Below, in pieces: positions 53,501-64,000 of a stretch of DNA of 64,000 nucleotides. The notes beneath the pieces were generated by a model, which ran no database searches, was not told the DNA's origin, and worked only from the letters and a program-made list of their open reading frames with translations. Source of the stretch: Theobroma cacao (taxonomy: Eukaryota; Streptophyta; Magnoliopsida; Malvales; Malvaceae). The stretch lies in the NCBI RefSeq assembly GCF_000208745.1, contig NC_030856.1:139573-203572 (forward strand), read 5' to 3'. How positions within the stretch are numbered: position 1 is the first letter of the stretch; each line of letters begins with the position of its first letter. The translations under genes were made by a program, and so were the position numbers.

Positions 53501-55307
53501 TACTTGATTTAATGAAAACTAATATCCTTTTGATGCTAATAAGTTTCAGATAATGGAAATCAAAAGCTGAAAAAGCACTAAGAAAAGACCACATTTTTCT
53601 TTTTGGTGGGGTTAGAGATGATTGCTAAGTTATATCCTTATGCTGTTATGCATGAGATAATTAATGCTAGTGTTGCTAATGTTGTGATGATAAATTTAGT
53701 TTCTGTGATGAATCTCAATTGGGCATCTCTACGAAGGAAAAACTATCACAATATAGATTATCAGACACTTTCTCTTCATGAGAAAAACCATCAGCAATAT
53801 AGATTATCAGATACTAACTCTACATGCTTCCATCTGCATCAGATTTCTAATGAATTTTTTAAACATTCTTTGTGGCTGAGTGAGAATGATGAAGGCATAC
53901 AAATAAGCATCTTAATCATAATTCATAAATAAATAGCTTATTTATGCGTAAAATACATGGTGTTCACATTCACTTGTGTACTAGGTCCTGGTATTCAAAA
54001 TTATTGCTGTTGTTAACATCTATGCTGGTCTAAAAATCATTTAACTTATGCATGCAGGAATGCAAATTCTGGACACTCTGTGGCATCTGTACATGGTGCA
54101 GTACTTGCTCTGGCAGCTTCGGTGTTATCAGTCCCATATGATATGCCCAGGTTGGTCTATGTTAAATATAATAAACAGTTAAAATGTTAGTAATAAGCTA
54201 GGTTATGCAAGATTCATAATGTTTATGTGATTGAGAAGGAAGTAAACAATATCTCTGAAACATCCATGTACCAACTCTACCTCCTAAAGTTGCTTTTTTT
54301 TTTTTTTTGAAGCATGAGGTCCATTGCCTAACTAATTGGAATTTCACAAATTGTATTGCCAATGGAGCATGAGTCTGATGCACAAAAAATGCATACTTGC
54401 CATCCTTGTATTATAACCTGACAAACACATTGTAAGAAATGTGGGTGAAAAGTGTGGTTACTTTAGAAGAAATGAAAAATATTTACAGAAGAAAATAGTG
54501 GAGAAACATGGTCTCAGAATTCCAAAACTTTTCCATGGCTGATACTTTCCTGGGTACTTAAAACACTGCATAAACCTCCTGAAGTTAAATTAGTATGAGG
54601 CTGAATGGGTTAATATATTGAGATAGGTAGGTAGACACCTTGACATGCATTTCACCTGCATAGTTGAGTCTGTGATATGGATCAAAAGGTGACCCTAGGA
54701 AACTTGGTCATTCGAGGAAATTTAGATTGTTCAGGCTTGTTGGTTTGGAAAGATAATTTTTGTTTAGGCTGGGCTAAAGTCCTCTCATTTATAATCTTAT
54801 CTGCTTTAGTAGCCAAGCCCAGGATCATGCTTCTATCTTCAAAGTTTTCCTACACATTTGAATTCTTTTACTTGTAGCCATCAAATTTGCAGGATTAAAT
54901 GAGATGCTAAAAGCCATTGGAACTCCTTTTTCTTCTCCTTTTGAAAGGCGCTCTTTATTCTGCTTTGTCACCTCTTCAGTCAGTTTCTTTTTGCTATGTT
55001 ATTTATGTACAGTGTTATTTTGCAGATGGTTACCTGATCACGTTACATTACTGGCTCGCTTCAGTGGGGAGCCATCACCTGTAAAATTGACTGTGACAAA
55101 AGCAGTTGCTGAGTTCCGGCGTACGCATGCAGATACATGGAACGTTCAAAAGGATTCGTTTAATGAAGAGCAACTTGAGGTCTCTGCAAAAAACTATGAA
55201 TTATCATGGGCTGAATATTATGATGATTAGTTTTTGTTTTACATTTTCCTGTTTGATGCTTGCAGGTCCTGGCAGATACATCGTCCTCATCGTCATATTT
55301 TGCTTGA
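41754..55307 (+). CDS. PA200: Proteasome activator subunit 4 (PA200/Blm10)
   Basis: Thirty-five exons, all GT..AG and in phase, give 1817 residues; Arabidopsis PA200 has about 1810. Key exon starts and ends: 41754-41914, 43155-43257, 43347-43459, 43931-44053, 44449-44550, 44639-44804, 45187-45303, 45410-45477, 45599-45700, 45780-45996, 46144-46380, 46494-46621, 46694-46811, 46900-47118, 47216-47371, 47590-47666, 47758-47966, 48284-48500, 48594-48673, 48785-48902, 48996-49166, 49523-49691, 49762-49805, 49904-49946, 50026-50171, 50392-50486, 50603-51504, 51677-51958, 52064-52159, 52656-52834, 52971-53052, 53342-53466, 54058-54150, 55026-55179, 55266-55307. The protein is a HEAT-repeat solenoid that caps the 20S proteasome. 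It ends in SSSSSYFA, a variant of the HbYX docking tail. Its MHLYNAWLPPPVA start is typical. Confidence 0.95.
44901..44920 (+). repeat. (AC)n microsatellite in PA200 intron 6
   Basis: An uninterrupted CA dinucleotide run lies in intron 6 of PA200. No other feature is attached to it. Confidence 0.85.
47467..47567. repeat. Two (CT)n tracts around an N in PA200 intron 15
   Basis: CT runs at about 47467-47498 and 47527-47567 are separated by an N at 47499. The flank before the first run (GTTGAGTTTTTGTTCCTTCC) closely resembles the sequence between the runs (GTTAAGTTTGTAGTTTGTTT then CTTCCTCC). This suggests the same locus was assembled twice. Confidence 0.75.
52481..52558. repeat. Two (CT)n tracts around an N in PA200 intron 29
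   Basis: The runs are separated by an N at 52517. Left copy: GCCTTATTGGAACTCT...CTATTACTTTAAGTTT. Right copy: CCTTACTTTGGTAACGTACTCT...CTATCTTTAAATTTT. Both copies have matching flanks on each side with small errors, which again suggests an unmerged overlap of one locus. Confidence 0.75.
53737..53815. repeat. Short direct duplication in PA200 intron 32
   Basis: GAAAAACTATCACAATATAG at 53737 is followed by ATTATCAGACACT. A near-identical copy starts at 53782 (GAAAAACCATCAGCAATATAG, then ATTATCAGATACT). Each copy is about 33 bases, with 12 bases between them. Confidence 0.75.
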
Positions 55308-55491
55308 TCTACATTGCTTTCCTTGAGAGAGAGAAGATTTATCGGAAACACAATGATTGAGAATAACAGTGACAAATTTTATGATTTCCTTATAAGTTTC
55401 ATTGAAATTTGTAAAATGAGTTTTATTTACATTGCCTCATATAGCCTTTTCCCTAAGAAGTTTATTCTTCCTTAAGAAGTTCTTGCCTATA

Positions 55492-56691
55492 CTATTCTTT
55501 GTTGTTAAAAGCTTCTCTATATATAGGATTGATAAGATCATCAGATGGTATATCCCATAAAACACAATCTGTATTGAATATGCTTGATGCATTCTTAATT
55601 TCTTTTCCACCTTCAGATTCATCTCCGTTTTCATCCTTTAATTTGTCATGAGACCTGCCTTGTTCCCCTGCTGTGCATGTGCTTCCGGTACACATACTCT
55701 GGCTCCATGGTGAGCCACCCCCTTCATTACCAAAAGATGGACCATACTGAAATCCAGTAACAGAGACAGGGAAAACACCACAGGCCCCTGCAAAATTAGC
55801 CGATGTTGCCCCAGAAGACTCCCATGGCTTATTCAGGGGTAGCATGTCAGGTTCTTGCATAGCTCTCGATAAATTCAGTTTGATCTTCTCAACTGCATCA
55901 TCTTTCTCCTCTTGTTTGCTGGTAACATAAGGAACTGTGTTTGTTCCTGGTGCGGCGTTTGATTGTTGAAGCTGGAAATCAATGCGTTTCTTAGTGAGGA
56001 GGTGGAGCATTTCATCTTTGAAACAGCCAAGTGCTGCTTCTGCTAGGTGAGCCACCTGCGGCGGAGCCAGCGTGGTGGCGATCTCAGCCATGAGGTGAGA
56101 GAAAGGCTTGTGGGTGACGGGATCAATTCCCATGCCTGAAAGCCTCTTCTTCAGCTTGGTGTTCCAATGATTTTTGACATCATTGTCGGTGCGGCCAGGT
56201 AACTGAGCTGCAATCAATGACCATCTGCAATGAGATGCCATTTACAGAGAGTTAATGGCTAGACCCGAACATATATTTATATAGATTAAAACAGATAGTG
56301 GATAGGCTTTATATCTGGTATGACTCATTCTAGTTTACCGATTGCCAACAACAGAATGAAGTTTGACAATAGTTTGCTCCTCCGCCTCTGAGAATTGGCC
56401 ATGCTTAAGGTCTGGCCGGAGGTAATTGGTCCATCGCAACCTACAGCTTTTCCCACATCTTTGAAGACCTGGCAATTCCGAAATGTAAAGATTTTCTTAA
56501 CAAAACAATAGATTTTACAATTGCCTCTTAAGAATTACATCCGAACAAAGCAACAGACCAGCATTCTTGGGGATGAGTCGCCAATTACGGGTGCCATGTT
56601 GGGCGATGTAAGAGGAGAGCTTGTTGTCTTCCTCAGGTGTCCATTGTCCTCTTTTCACATTGTCCTTCTCACAACATGGAATCCGACCCAT
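55492..56691 (-). CDS. MYB80: R2R3-MYB transcription factor MYB80 (MYB103)
   Basis: Three exons (56691-56559, 56468-56339, 56224-55492) give 331 residues with the usual R2R3-MYB intron positions. The R2 repeat (about 14-64) reads [20 protein letters not shown] and ends RLRWTNYL. R3 (about 67-115) reads [20 protein letters not shown] and [20 protein letters not shown]. The segment after R3, [19 protein letters not shown], is specific to the MYB80 group. In Arabidopsis and other plants MYB80 controls tapetum development and timing of tapetal cell death, so its loss causes male sterility. The stop lies only 184 bases from the PA200 stop on the other strand, so the transcripts probably overlap at their 3' ends. 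The position matches At5g56110. Confidence 0.95.
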
Positions 56692-56739
56692 CTTTTTTCT
56701 TCTTTCTTTATTCGTTTTCTTCACTCATGCTCCATAAGA

Positions 56740-57860
56740 AAATGCTAAGAATAAGGCTAAAGACCTGGCAACAAGAGGGGAAAAACAAAGAAGAAAGGAG
56801 TAGAATAAGCAATGGAAGTGAAAAGGCTTGGGCTACCTAATCTTTGATTAACTCGAAATTAAGGAAAAAAAGGGGAGGTGAGATTAGTTTTGGGGTACTT
56901 TTCTAATTTGATGGTTTTAATGAGAAAAGAAATGGTGAGTGGTTTATTGTTTATATATACAAGCAAACGTTGTTGCATATTGCATGGCAAATTCTCTACT
57001 AGGGAAAAAAAAGAGGAAAACGACATCAAAGCTGCATGATTTCATTAAAGAATTCAACGCTATTGGGCGTGTGAGGGATTGGCCGGTAGCTCACCCACAA
57101 GACACCCGGTCAACTCTCTCTCTCTCTCTCCCATGTTGACTGCCTTTGGGGTTATGCATGTGTTCGTTGGCTTTCTGCTTTGCTCACACAAAACCACCTT
57201 AAAGCTGCAGAAAGGTAAGGTTGTTTTCTTGCACGTGTGACTCATCAGCACTTTTCTTGCACACAATCATCATCTTTATCTTAAATTACCCCCACGAGTT
57301 GATGGTTATGAGTGAGTTTGTAAGGATCGATATTCCTGTTCGGATTTTCTTGTTGCTGCTGCCTAACCACTTATACAACTGTCAGAACTTTTAAAGTACT
57401 TGGTATAGCTGTTAATTTCAGTACAACACATGTCTTTGTATCCCCATCGAAACATAGGATGAACTTTGAAACCATATGTGTCCTATACTCGTGCTGTTTT
57501 CAATGTTGAAACACAAGGAACTAACCCTTTCGGAGTTGCTAAGATTCAAAGGAGAGATTGATGAAGAGAGACAGCCTGCGGATCCATACAGTCTCTGTCA
57601 TGTTGACAAGGAAATCCCATCATTTCCAGAGACTACGGAATCACATAGCAAATGCCTGTTGTCTTACAGTGGTGGCATACACTATTGAATTCTGAAAGAT
57701 GACAATAATCAGAAGTTTATTTCACTCCAACACTATAATTCCAATACCAGGTTTTCTAAGCTCCTGAAAAGTACAAGGCCTGTCGCATAAATTTCTGATA
57801 CAAGTAAAATCAACAACATTTCCATGTATATGTGTCTTGTCTTTCTCATGAACAGAGACA
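56740..57860. other. MYB80 upstream region
   Basis: No coding frame is supported. This is about 1.1 kb between the MYB80 start and the permease stop codon. The half near MYB80 is its promoter. A short (CT)n run lies at 57117-57130. No further element was recognised. Confidence 0.5.
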
Positions 57861-57870
57861 ATCAAGTTCC

Positions 57871-60693
57871 TTAACTTAATTCGGCTTTGGCACTTATAAG
57901 CCCTTCAATCGACCCGACCATGGCAATCAATGTGAGGGGCAAGCAAAAAGTGCTAAAACTTTGAAGCAGCACCCACTTTCTTGACCAGGCTTCGATGTTT
58001 CTCTGCTTAACGTACATCTGCACTGGAAAATATATTGATAGAGGCCAAAAGTAGATGCCTCCTATCACTCCCAAAACTTGGTTGAAATATGGAAATAACA
58101 TACCAATTGTTGTTGTAGAAGCAACATAAACAGTCCGGAAACATAGTCTGAGAAAATTTAACCGAAAAGCCGGTAAAAGTGGGAGTTTCAAGTTGAAATC
58201 CTTGTGTATGAATCCACTGTCAGGGAATTTCCCAGAGATCCATTTTTCAACATTTGCAAATAGTGGCTGACTGTAAACCTGTCAACAGAAGGCATAGAGA
58301 CAAAAGTTAACTCTCTTTCTGCTAAAAGAAGCATTTTCCTGACAAATAAGGCTGAAATCATATGTTAACACTTTCTGGTACAGATATCGTTTTGGTACCT
58401 GATATCCTCCAATTAGATGAAGCACAATGCATGCATTAGCAAAGTCGATGAGCCAATATGGCTCGTAGAATCCAAAACCTGTCAAGAGGTTCCCTGGTGT
58501 ATCATCTCCGAAGGCTGCATATCCAAGTCCTCCACAGCAGAGGTAGAAAAAAGTTGTAGCAGAAATTGATATTATTGAGGCTTTCTTCATGGTCTCATTT
58601 TCATGAGGAGGTGACTTTAAAGTATCCTTCAAGTTTTGAAATTGTAATCATAGTTTAGTTCAGCAATCATAAAGTCTTCAACTATCATCAAACACCAGAC
58701 AACAATATGAACTCATTATCTTATCAAACACTGTCACACCTGAATCTCAATAAGAATTAGGGAGTATGGATAGGAAAATGCTATGTCTCCGAGTGCTTGA
58801 GATACCAGCCAGATTTTCTCAGCAGTAGTCGATGTTGAGATTCCTCCAATGGTACCCTTAAGATGACCATTTCCTGCAATTTTAGCAACATCAACATCAA
58901 TAAAATCTTTGTCAAGTTACTTCAAATATATACTACAATGAGCAATTTAAATATCCAACAATACAGGTTCACTGTCATACCAATAACTTTAGCAATGCCA
59001 AGTCCAAGTCCAATGAAAGCATAAGCGAAGGACATGATTGCAGCAACTACCGACAGCCAGTGAATGCTGTGAAAATTAGGTATCTGAGACAGTATTAATT
59101 GAACAACTCCGAAAGCTAGCATATAGTAAGTATCGTCATAATAACATGCAGCCTTATGCCCTTGTGTGTGGTAACAGTTTGATTTTTGAATTGCTCTGCA
59201 TTCACAAGTAGAACGTTAGGGTCTTATAAAGTGGCAATGACAACCCAAGCCATACCTCTTAAAGAGGAAAACTAGTAGTAGTAGTAGTAGCAGCAGCAGC
59301 AGCAGCACCTTTTGGCTGAACTACCTCTAGTAAACTATGATGCAGTGGGAGTAAGAGCCACTTAACAACACACCTCATGCTAGTAGCAGTTGTAATTGTA
59401 TATGCTATTCCCACACCATACAAGCCTACTTGCACGAAAAGGCTGCACACCCGTGCATTCTTTTTGCCTGAAAATCCATATTAAGCAAGCAAATATCTAT
59501 TACAAAATGTTAATTAACAGCAAAGGGCAAAGCAGAAAGGGGTGACAAGAGATCAATATAGGTAAAGATATGATTTCGATAGTTTGATTAGACTGGCCCT
59601 CTGGTGCATGATTTATCTGAAAATTACTTTATACTGGCTCGTGAAGATGAAACTGCTTTATCAAATCCAGAAATTTTGTTAAACCGTAAGTTTTCATCTC
59701 TATGCTAATGTTGACTTTTATAGCCTGATTAATTTGAAAGTTCAAACTGTTATGACTATCAGGGAGATTACATAGAGGTAGGCAATCAGCAATAGGAAAC
59801 ATAGAAATTGGCAAACACCAGAAGAGGGTGACAAGTGGAGACTCAGGTACAGGCTTGCGTGAGATAATGATATTCTGTGTTCTACTTGTGGACACCTATG
59901 CAGTATGATTACAGAGTCAATAAATTGCACCGGTCAGATGGCCCACACATCATCAGCAGGATCAAGTTTTCATGTTCATCCATGATTTTATCTCTTTAAG
60001 CAATGCGTATTCACTTTATGCAGGTTTATGGCTGCACTTCTTTGAAACTGTTGTATCTAAATTTCCTTCTGATATAAGACATTGTCTAGTTTCATAGAGT
60101 GAATAGAAATATCTTGCAGGACTGCAGAAACCGTGGTGGAGCAGCAGTACAAATGCAACCAACAGTTTTTCATCGTTAGAGACGAGCAATTCAATCTACT
60201 TTTTGCAGAAACCATGGGAGTAGAGGAAGTAGTGTTTTTCTCACCTAAATTCATGTCCACAGCCTCTATGTAGGAGCGATTTCTGATGGGTCCAAGTTCA
60301 GGATCAGGAGTTCTGTAGCAGTTCCAGAGAAGTGAAGAGGAAATGAAAATGATAGATGCAAAGAGCAGCGTAGCCAAGGGTCCTGCAATCCAACCCAGTT
60401 GAGCCATGCTCCATGCCAGAGACAGCACCCCTGCCCCTATGACCCCAGTTATTATATGTGCCACCGCGGTCCATAGAGTCCCTTCACCATCAATCCATAT
60501 GGTTTCCATGTGAAGAATATAGTCATAGACGAATCATGGCATGGCATGGCATGGCATGACAGATAAAAAAACTCGGAAATGCTACATGGCTAAAAGAGTT
60601 GACGATAGACATACCAGTTCTGTTAATGACAGTATCCTGTGGCTGTTGCTTATGCAACAGTGGTGTCTGATGATCAACATGCGCTTCTCCCAT
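57871..60693 (-). CDS. Amino acid permease, AAP family (AAP7-like)
   Basis: Seven exons (60693-60615, 60481-60245, 59467-59374, 59195-58981, 58873-58740, 58626-58399, 58278-57871) give 464 residues, slightly shorter than most AAPs. The family core is clear: RTGTLWTAVAHIITGVIGAG at the first membrane helix, then IWLVSQALGDIAFSYPYSLI, GNLLTGFGFYEPYW and a C-terminal GGIYFWPLSIYFPVQMY. AAPs are plasma-membrane proton-coupled importers of neutral and acidic amino acids with about 11 membrane helices. The N-terminus MGEAHVDHQTPLLHKQQ suggests the AAP7 branch, but this is tentative. Exon 1 joins exon 2 through an acceptor, GATGGTGAAG, with a poor pyrimidine tract. The join restores the family RTGT motif, so I accept it. 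Confidence 0.9.
59273..59308. repeat. Compound (AGT)n(AGC)n repeat in AAP intron 3
   Basis: On the plus strand a run of AGT units passes directly into AGC units. It lies inside intron 3 (59196-59373) of the permease gene. Confidence 0.85.
60535..60558. repeat. (ATGGC)n pentanucleotide repeat in AAP intron 1
   Basis: About five copies of ATGGC occur in the 133-base first intron of the permease gene, about 53 bases before the exon 2 acceptor on the minus strand. The copies are near perfect, suggesting recent slippage. Confidence 0.8.
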
Positions 60694-60759
60694 GGCGTCT
60701 AATAAGGCAATGCTCTCTGAGTCCTGTGTTGTGTGTGACACAAACTTCTAGGTGTTACA

Positions 60760-61680
60760 AGCAAGTTCGAAATTGAATTTAAACCTCCCTTACGTGTGGC
60801 TTCGAACTTGTGTCACAGAATTTTCAAAATTTTTTGTTTATTATATATATATTTTTAATGATCTTTTTAAAATAGTTTTTTAATTTAATAATTAATATAA
60901 TAAAATAATCCCATAAATTTTACTCAATATTTTCTTAATTTTTAAATTTCTCCTCATCCTTTTCTTTCTTTTTCTTTTTTACTTTACACTTTCTCTTTAA
61001 CTCACAACTAAAACACGATTCATTTTTTGACAAGATTTACGAACATGAGTTTGCGAGTTTCGACCCAGAAAAACAAAACCACTCATTGTGAAATTAAAGG
61101 AGATAAAGCTTTTTTTTTTCATCTTCTATTTTTTATTTATATTATTTATATATTTAATCATTATATTAAATCTTGTATATAGTATGTAATGATAATTTTA
61201 TATTTAATATTTTAAATTTAAATAAAAATAAAATAAAAATATTGAATGTCTAGCTGTATTACTTTTTTTGTTCAGGTTTGATCAAAATATAAATTTAACA
61301 ATTGACAAATTCTTTTAAAACGGGAATCTTTTGCGGTCAAAGTCAATGCTTTTAAAATGAACACGTGTAAATCAATCGTTAAGTGTTTCTTTGTCGTTTG
61401 CAAGAATTATTAAAATGAACACGTGTAATTTGATTTGTTTGATTCATTTGGAGCATTCCGAGCATTTCTTTCGCTTTCTTACCGACATTGCATCAGTCCA
61501 AACGTTTCTTTTGTTTCTTATCTAAATATGATTAATTATTATTATTATTTTTTATTTCTGAACAGGATCATCAATTTTTGGTTTCTTATTTAAATATAAT
61601 TAATTATTTTTTTCTAAAAAAAATAATATAGAAAAGCTCTGGCAAAATCCAGACATGGTAAGTGGGCAACTGTCCTGCTA
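60760..61680. other. AT-rich region between AAP (-) and CDC48C (+)
   Basis: No coding frame is credible. It is mostly low-complexity AT sequence with poly-A/T tracts. Two similar passages containing AAAATGAACACGTGTAA occur near 61356 and 61413, each with a CACGTG core, which is a possible G-box pair. Confidence 0.5.
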
Positions 61681-61703
61681 GATGGGAGAGTTTAAGGCTG
61701 CTT

Positions 61704-61800
61704 TGGGCTCTTTTGCCCTAACCTTTTATCCGTTGGGCCTTGATCTCGGTTTGTTTTTTAGGCAGAGTTGGGCTTGGGCTTGTATAAATGTCACTGGGCT
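61704..61800 (+). promoter_or_regulatory. Five site II (TGGGCY) motifs and a TATA box upstream of CDC48C
   Basis: TGGGCT or TGGGCC occurs at 61704, 61734, 61769, 61775 and 61795. TATAAAT lies at about 61783. Clusters of site II motifs are a known mark of plant ribosome-biogenesis and translation promoters. They fit the predicted nucleolar role of the downstream gene. Confidence 0.6.
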
Positions 61801-62015
61801 GTTCCCGGTGGTTGTTCTGTTTTTCCTTTTTTTTTTTCCCGGGAAAACCCTCGCCGGCCGCCTGGCCCTGCTCTCGTTTATCTTTCTAACTCCCTCTTTC
61901 CCTCGCCTCCTCCCTTCTCCTGTGAAGAAGAAGAATAAGAAGGCGGTAGTCTTCGTTTGGGAGGAGGAGTTATCGGCGGCGCTTTTCGTTCTTTTTTTGA
62001 AGAGAAAGATAAAGG

Positions 62016-63837
62016 ATGGGAAGAAGATTAGGAGGCGGAAGGTCCCCCTCCTACTCTGTGCTTAACCAAAGGATTCTCCTCCGTCGAATCCAGTCGTGCC
62101 AGCACAACGCTCGCTCCACCGTCGATGAAATGGTGGAGCACCTTCAAACTAACTACCCTGATTACAGACGCATCAAGCGACAACCTTTAACCAGGAATGT
62201 CCGACAGGCCTTACAAGCTCTGCACCCTTGTTCCAAAAACACCCAAAAGTCCTCTCTTTCCGTTTCTGATTTCAAGTTTGATGATGATGGACGTGATGAA
62301 CATGCCGTTGCACCTTCTTCTTCTTCTTCTCCTCCTCCTCCTTCGCGTTCTTGGAAGAAACCCAGGAGAACCGATGAGACTGAAGGAAGGTTACAGCGTA
62401 TGGAGGATTTGCACCTTCAAAGGAGACAGAGTCAGCACCAGTCCGACTCCGAGTCAGACTCGGAGTCATCCTCTTCTTCCTCATCATCATCTTCATCTGA
62501 AGAAGAAGAAGATGGGGCAGTTTCAACTTCGGAAGATGCCATTTATGGCCAAAAAGAGGAGCCCAAATTTGATTTAATGAAATCAATGCTGCGACAAGGT
62601 TACACTCAATGCAACAGCTCAAAATGGAAGCTTGAAGAAAAGAATATCGAAATGGAGGTTGCATCTAATAAGCTTAGGAATAAGATTGATATGACCAATG
62701 CGAACAAAGTGAGTGCTGAATTGAAAGAGGAAACAAAGGTTTCAGCTTCTGTAGGCGCTGCTGCTGCTGATGGTGTGGAGGTGAAAGGGAAAGAGGGCCC
62801 AAGGTTCAGGGATTTGGGTGGGATGGGAGGAGTGTTGGAGGAGTTGAAGATGGAAGTCATTGTGCCTCTTTACCACCCACATTTGCCACGGTGGTTGGGA
62901 GTCAGGCCAATGGCTGGCATTTTGCTCCATGGGCCGCCTGGCTGCGGCAAGACCAAATTGGCCCATGCCATTGCCAATGAGACTGGTGTTCCTTTCTATA
63001 AAATTTCGGCTCCCGAGGTGGTTTCTGGTGTCTCAGGTATTCATCTTCTGATTTCTTTCTATACCTTTCCTTGTTGAATATGATAATTAGGCTGAGCACG
63101 ATTCTTGGAGTTGTTGCATAGAGTTTGGATAAATGATATTACTTCGTTAATCATGACGGGAAGCTTTTGCCAAGGCAATGTATTTGCTAATAGTATATAG
63201 CTTCATTTTTAATTTCTCAGGTGCATCGGAAGAAAATATCAGGGAACTCTTCTCAAAAGCATACAGGACTGCCCCATCAATTGTATTTATTGATGAGATT
63301 GATGCTATTGCATCTAAAAGAGAAAATCTGCAGAGGGAGATGGAGCGCCGGATTGTCACTCAGTTAATGACCTGTATGGATGAGTCTCATAGACTTGTGC
63401 AACCAAACGATAAAGAGTCAAATTTGGAGAGCTCTGATTCCAAACCAGGTTATGTCCTTGTAATTGGAGCTACCAATAGACCTGATGCTGTTGACCCTGC
63501 ACTACGGCGGCCTGGACGATTTGATCGTGAGATTGTTCTTGGTGTTCCGGATGAAATTGCCAGGCATGAGATCCTTTCTGTGCTTACACGTAATCTTAGA
63601 CTTGAAGGCTCTTTCGATCTTTTGAAAATAGCTAGGGCAACACCAGGGTTTGTTGGAGCAGATTTGGCTGCCTTGGCTAACAAGGCTGGTAATCTTGCCA
63701 TGAAGAGGATTATAGACCAAAGAAAGCATGAGTTTTCTAGAGAATCTATAGATGAGGAACAAGCTGATGAGTGGTGGAGGCAGCCTTGGTTGCCCGAGGA
63801 GATGGAAAAGCTCACCATCACTATGGCTGATTTTGAG
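62016..63837 (+). CDS. CDC48C: CDC48C/NVL-type AAA ATPase, 5' part (cut by window edge)
   Basis: Two exons are visible (62016-63036 and 63221-63837), giving the first 546 residues; the rest lies beyond the right edge. The N-terminus (MGRRLGGGR) leads into a winged-helix-like segment (about 30-70; DEMVEHLQTNYPDYRRIKRQ). An acidic Ser/Glu-rich tract follows at about 147-167. AAA domain 1 carries Walker A GPPGCGKT near residue 306, Walker B SIVFIDEIDAIASKRE near 360, and the ATNRPDAVDPALRRPGRFDR second region of homology near 420. This layout matches plant CDC48C and animal NVL, which act in the nucleolus in 60S ribosome maturation. The last visible exon ends at a GT donor (GAG|GTAATT). A longer upstream frame was not used because this start matches the family. 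Confidence 0.92.
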
Positions 63838-64000
63838 GTAATTAAAGCTAAACCTCTTTATAGAGTTCTAATGAACTATAGAGTTACACTTGATGCTTTT
63901 ATAATAGTTTGAAACTAAGGTGGTGTATTTCTGTATCTGTTATGCAGAAGTAATTCTTTTACATTGGAAGGTTTTATATGAAACTTATGCCCTTTTGTTA

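Noticed and set aside
53600..53932. 109-codon plus-strand frame in PA200 intron 32
   Set aside because: It lies between two in-phase exons, contains a direct repeat, and would break the conserved PA200 sequence if included.
57980..58000. GACCAGGCTTCGATG resembling miR166
   Set aside because: It lies in the coding sequence of the permease's last exon and has a mismatch in the core; there is no hairpin.
61682..62065. Open frame of 127 codons upstream of and overlapping the CDC48C start
   Set aside because: It spans the promoter with site II and TATA motifs, has no family resemblance, and is in a different frame from the CDC48C protein.

Overview
This window is ordinary nuclear DNA from a flowering plant, almost certainly a eudicot. 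The evidence is intron-rich genes with AT-rich introns and GT..AG borders, plant-only families (a LORELEI-like GPI protein, an F-box/actin-related ARP8 fusion, a MYB80-type tapetal regulator, a plant amino acid permease) and (GA)n/(TA)n microsatellites. I rebuilt gene models by joining open frames at splice sites in matching phase. Exon coordinates are therefore read from sequence and have no transcript support. The species cannot be named with confidence.

Layout, left to right: an AT-rich upstream region (1-1535); ARP8 (+, 12 exons); ribosomal protein S17 (-); an LLG1-like GPI-anchored protein (-); a SEC14/nodulin-type phosphatidylinositol transfer protein, SFH (-, 14 coding exons); a 4 kb gene-free stretch (16.9-21.1 kb); a 148-residue E2 ubiquitin-conjugating enzyme (-); a CML21-like EF-hand protein (+); a STAR/Quaking-type KH RNA-binding protein (-); a repeat-rich AT island (32.4-35.6 kb); THO3/TEX1 WD40 protein (+); a small membrane protein (-); the very large proteasome activator PA200 (+, 35 exons, 41.75-55.3 kb); MYB80 (-); an amino acid permease (-); and the 5' part of a CDC48C/NVL-type AAA ATPase (+), cut by the right edge.

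The genes are independently transcribed and serve mostly housekeeping or developmental roles: ribosome (RPS17, CDC48C), ubiquitin-proteasome (E2, PA200, the F-box of ARP8), mRNA handling (KH protein, THO3), signalling (LLG1, CML21, SFH), pollen development (MYB80) and transport (AAP). There is no operon and no defence or biosynthetic cluster. From memory, the order ARP8-LLG1-SEC14-UBC-KH-THO3-small membrane protein-MYB80 matches Arabidopsis At5g56180 down to At5g56110. The CML21 neighbour matches the sister block around At4g26470. The window may thus show the gene order before Arabidopsis duplicated and fractionated it.

I found no undescribed biological system. The points most worth a second look are: single N characters flanked by duplicated unique sequence at GA/CT repeats (likely assembly errors); the PA200 C-terminus and its weak last intron; a doubtful first intron in the permease; and a repeat island with diverged duplicate units and a probable non-autonomous transposon.
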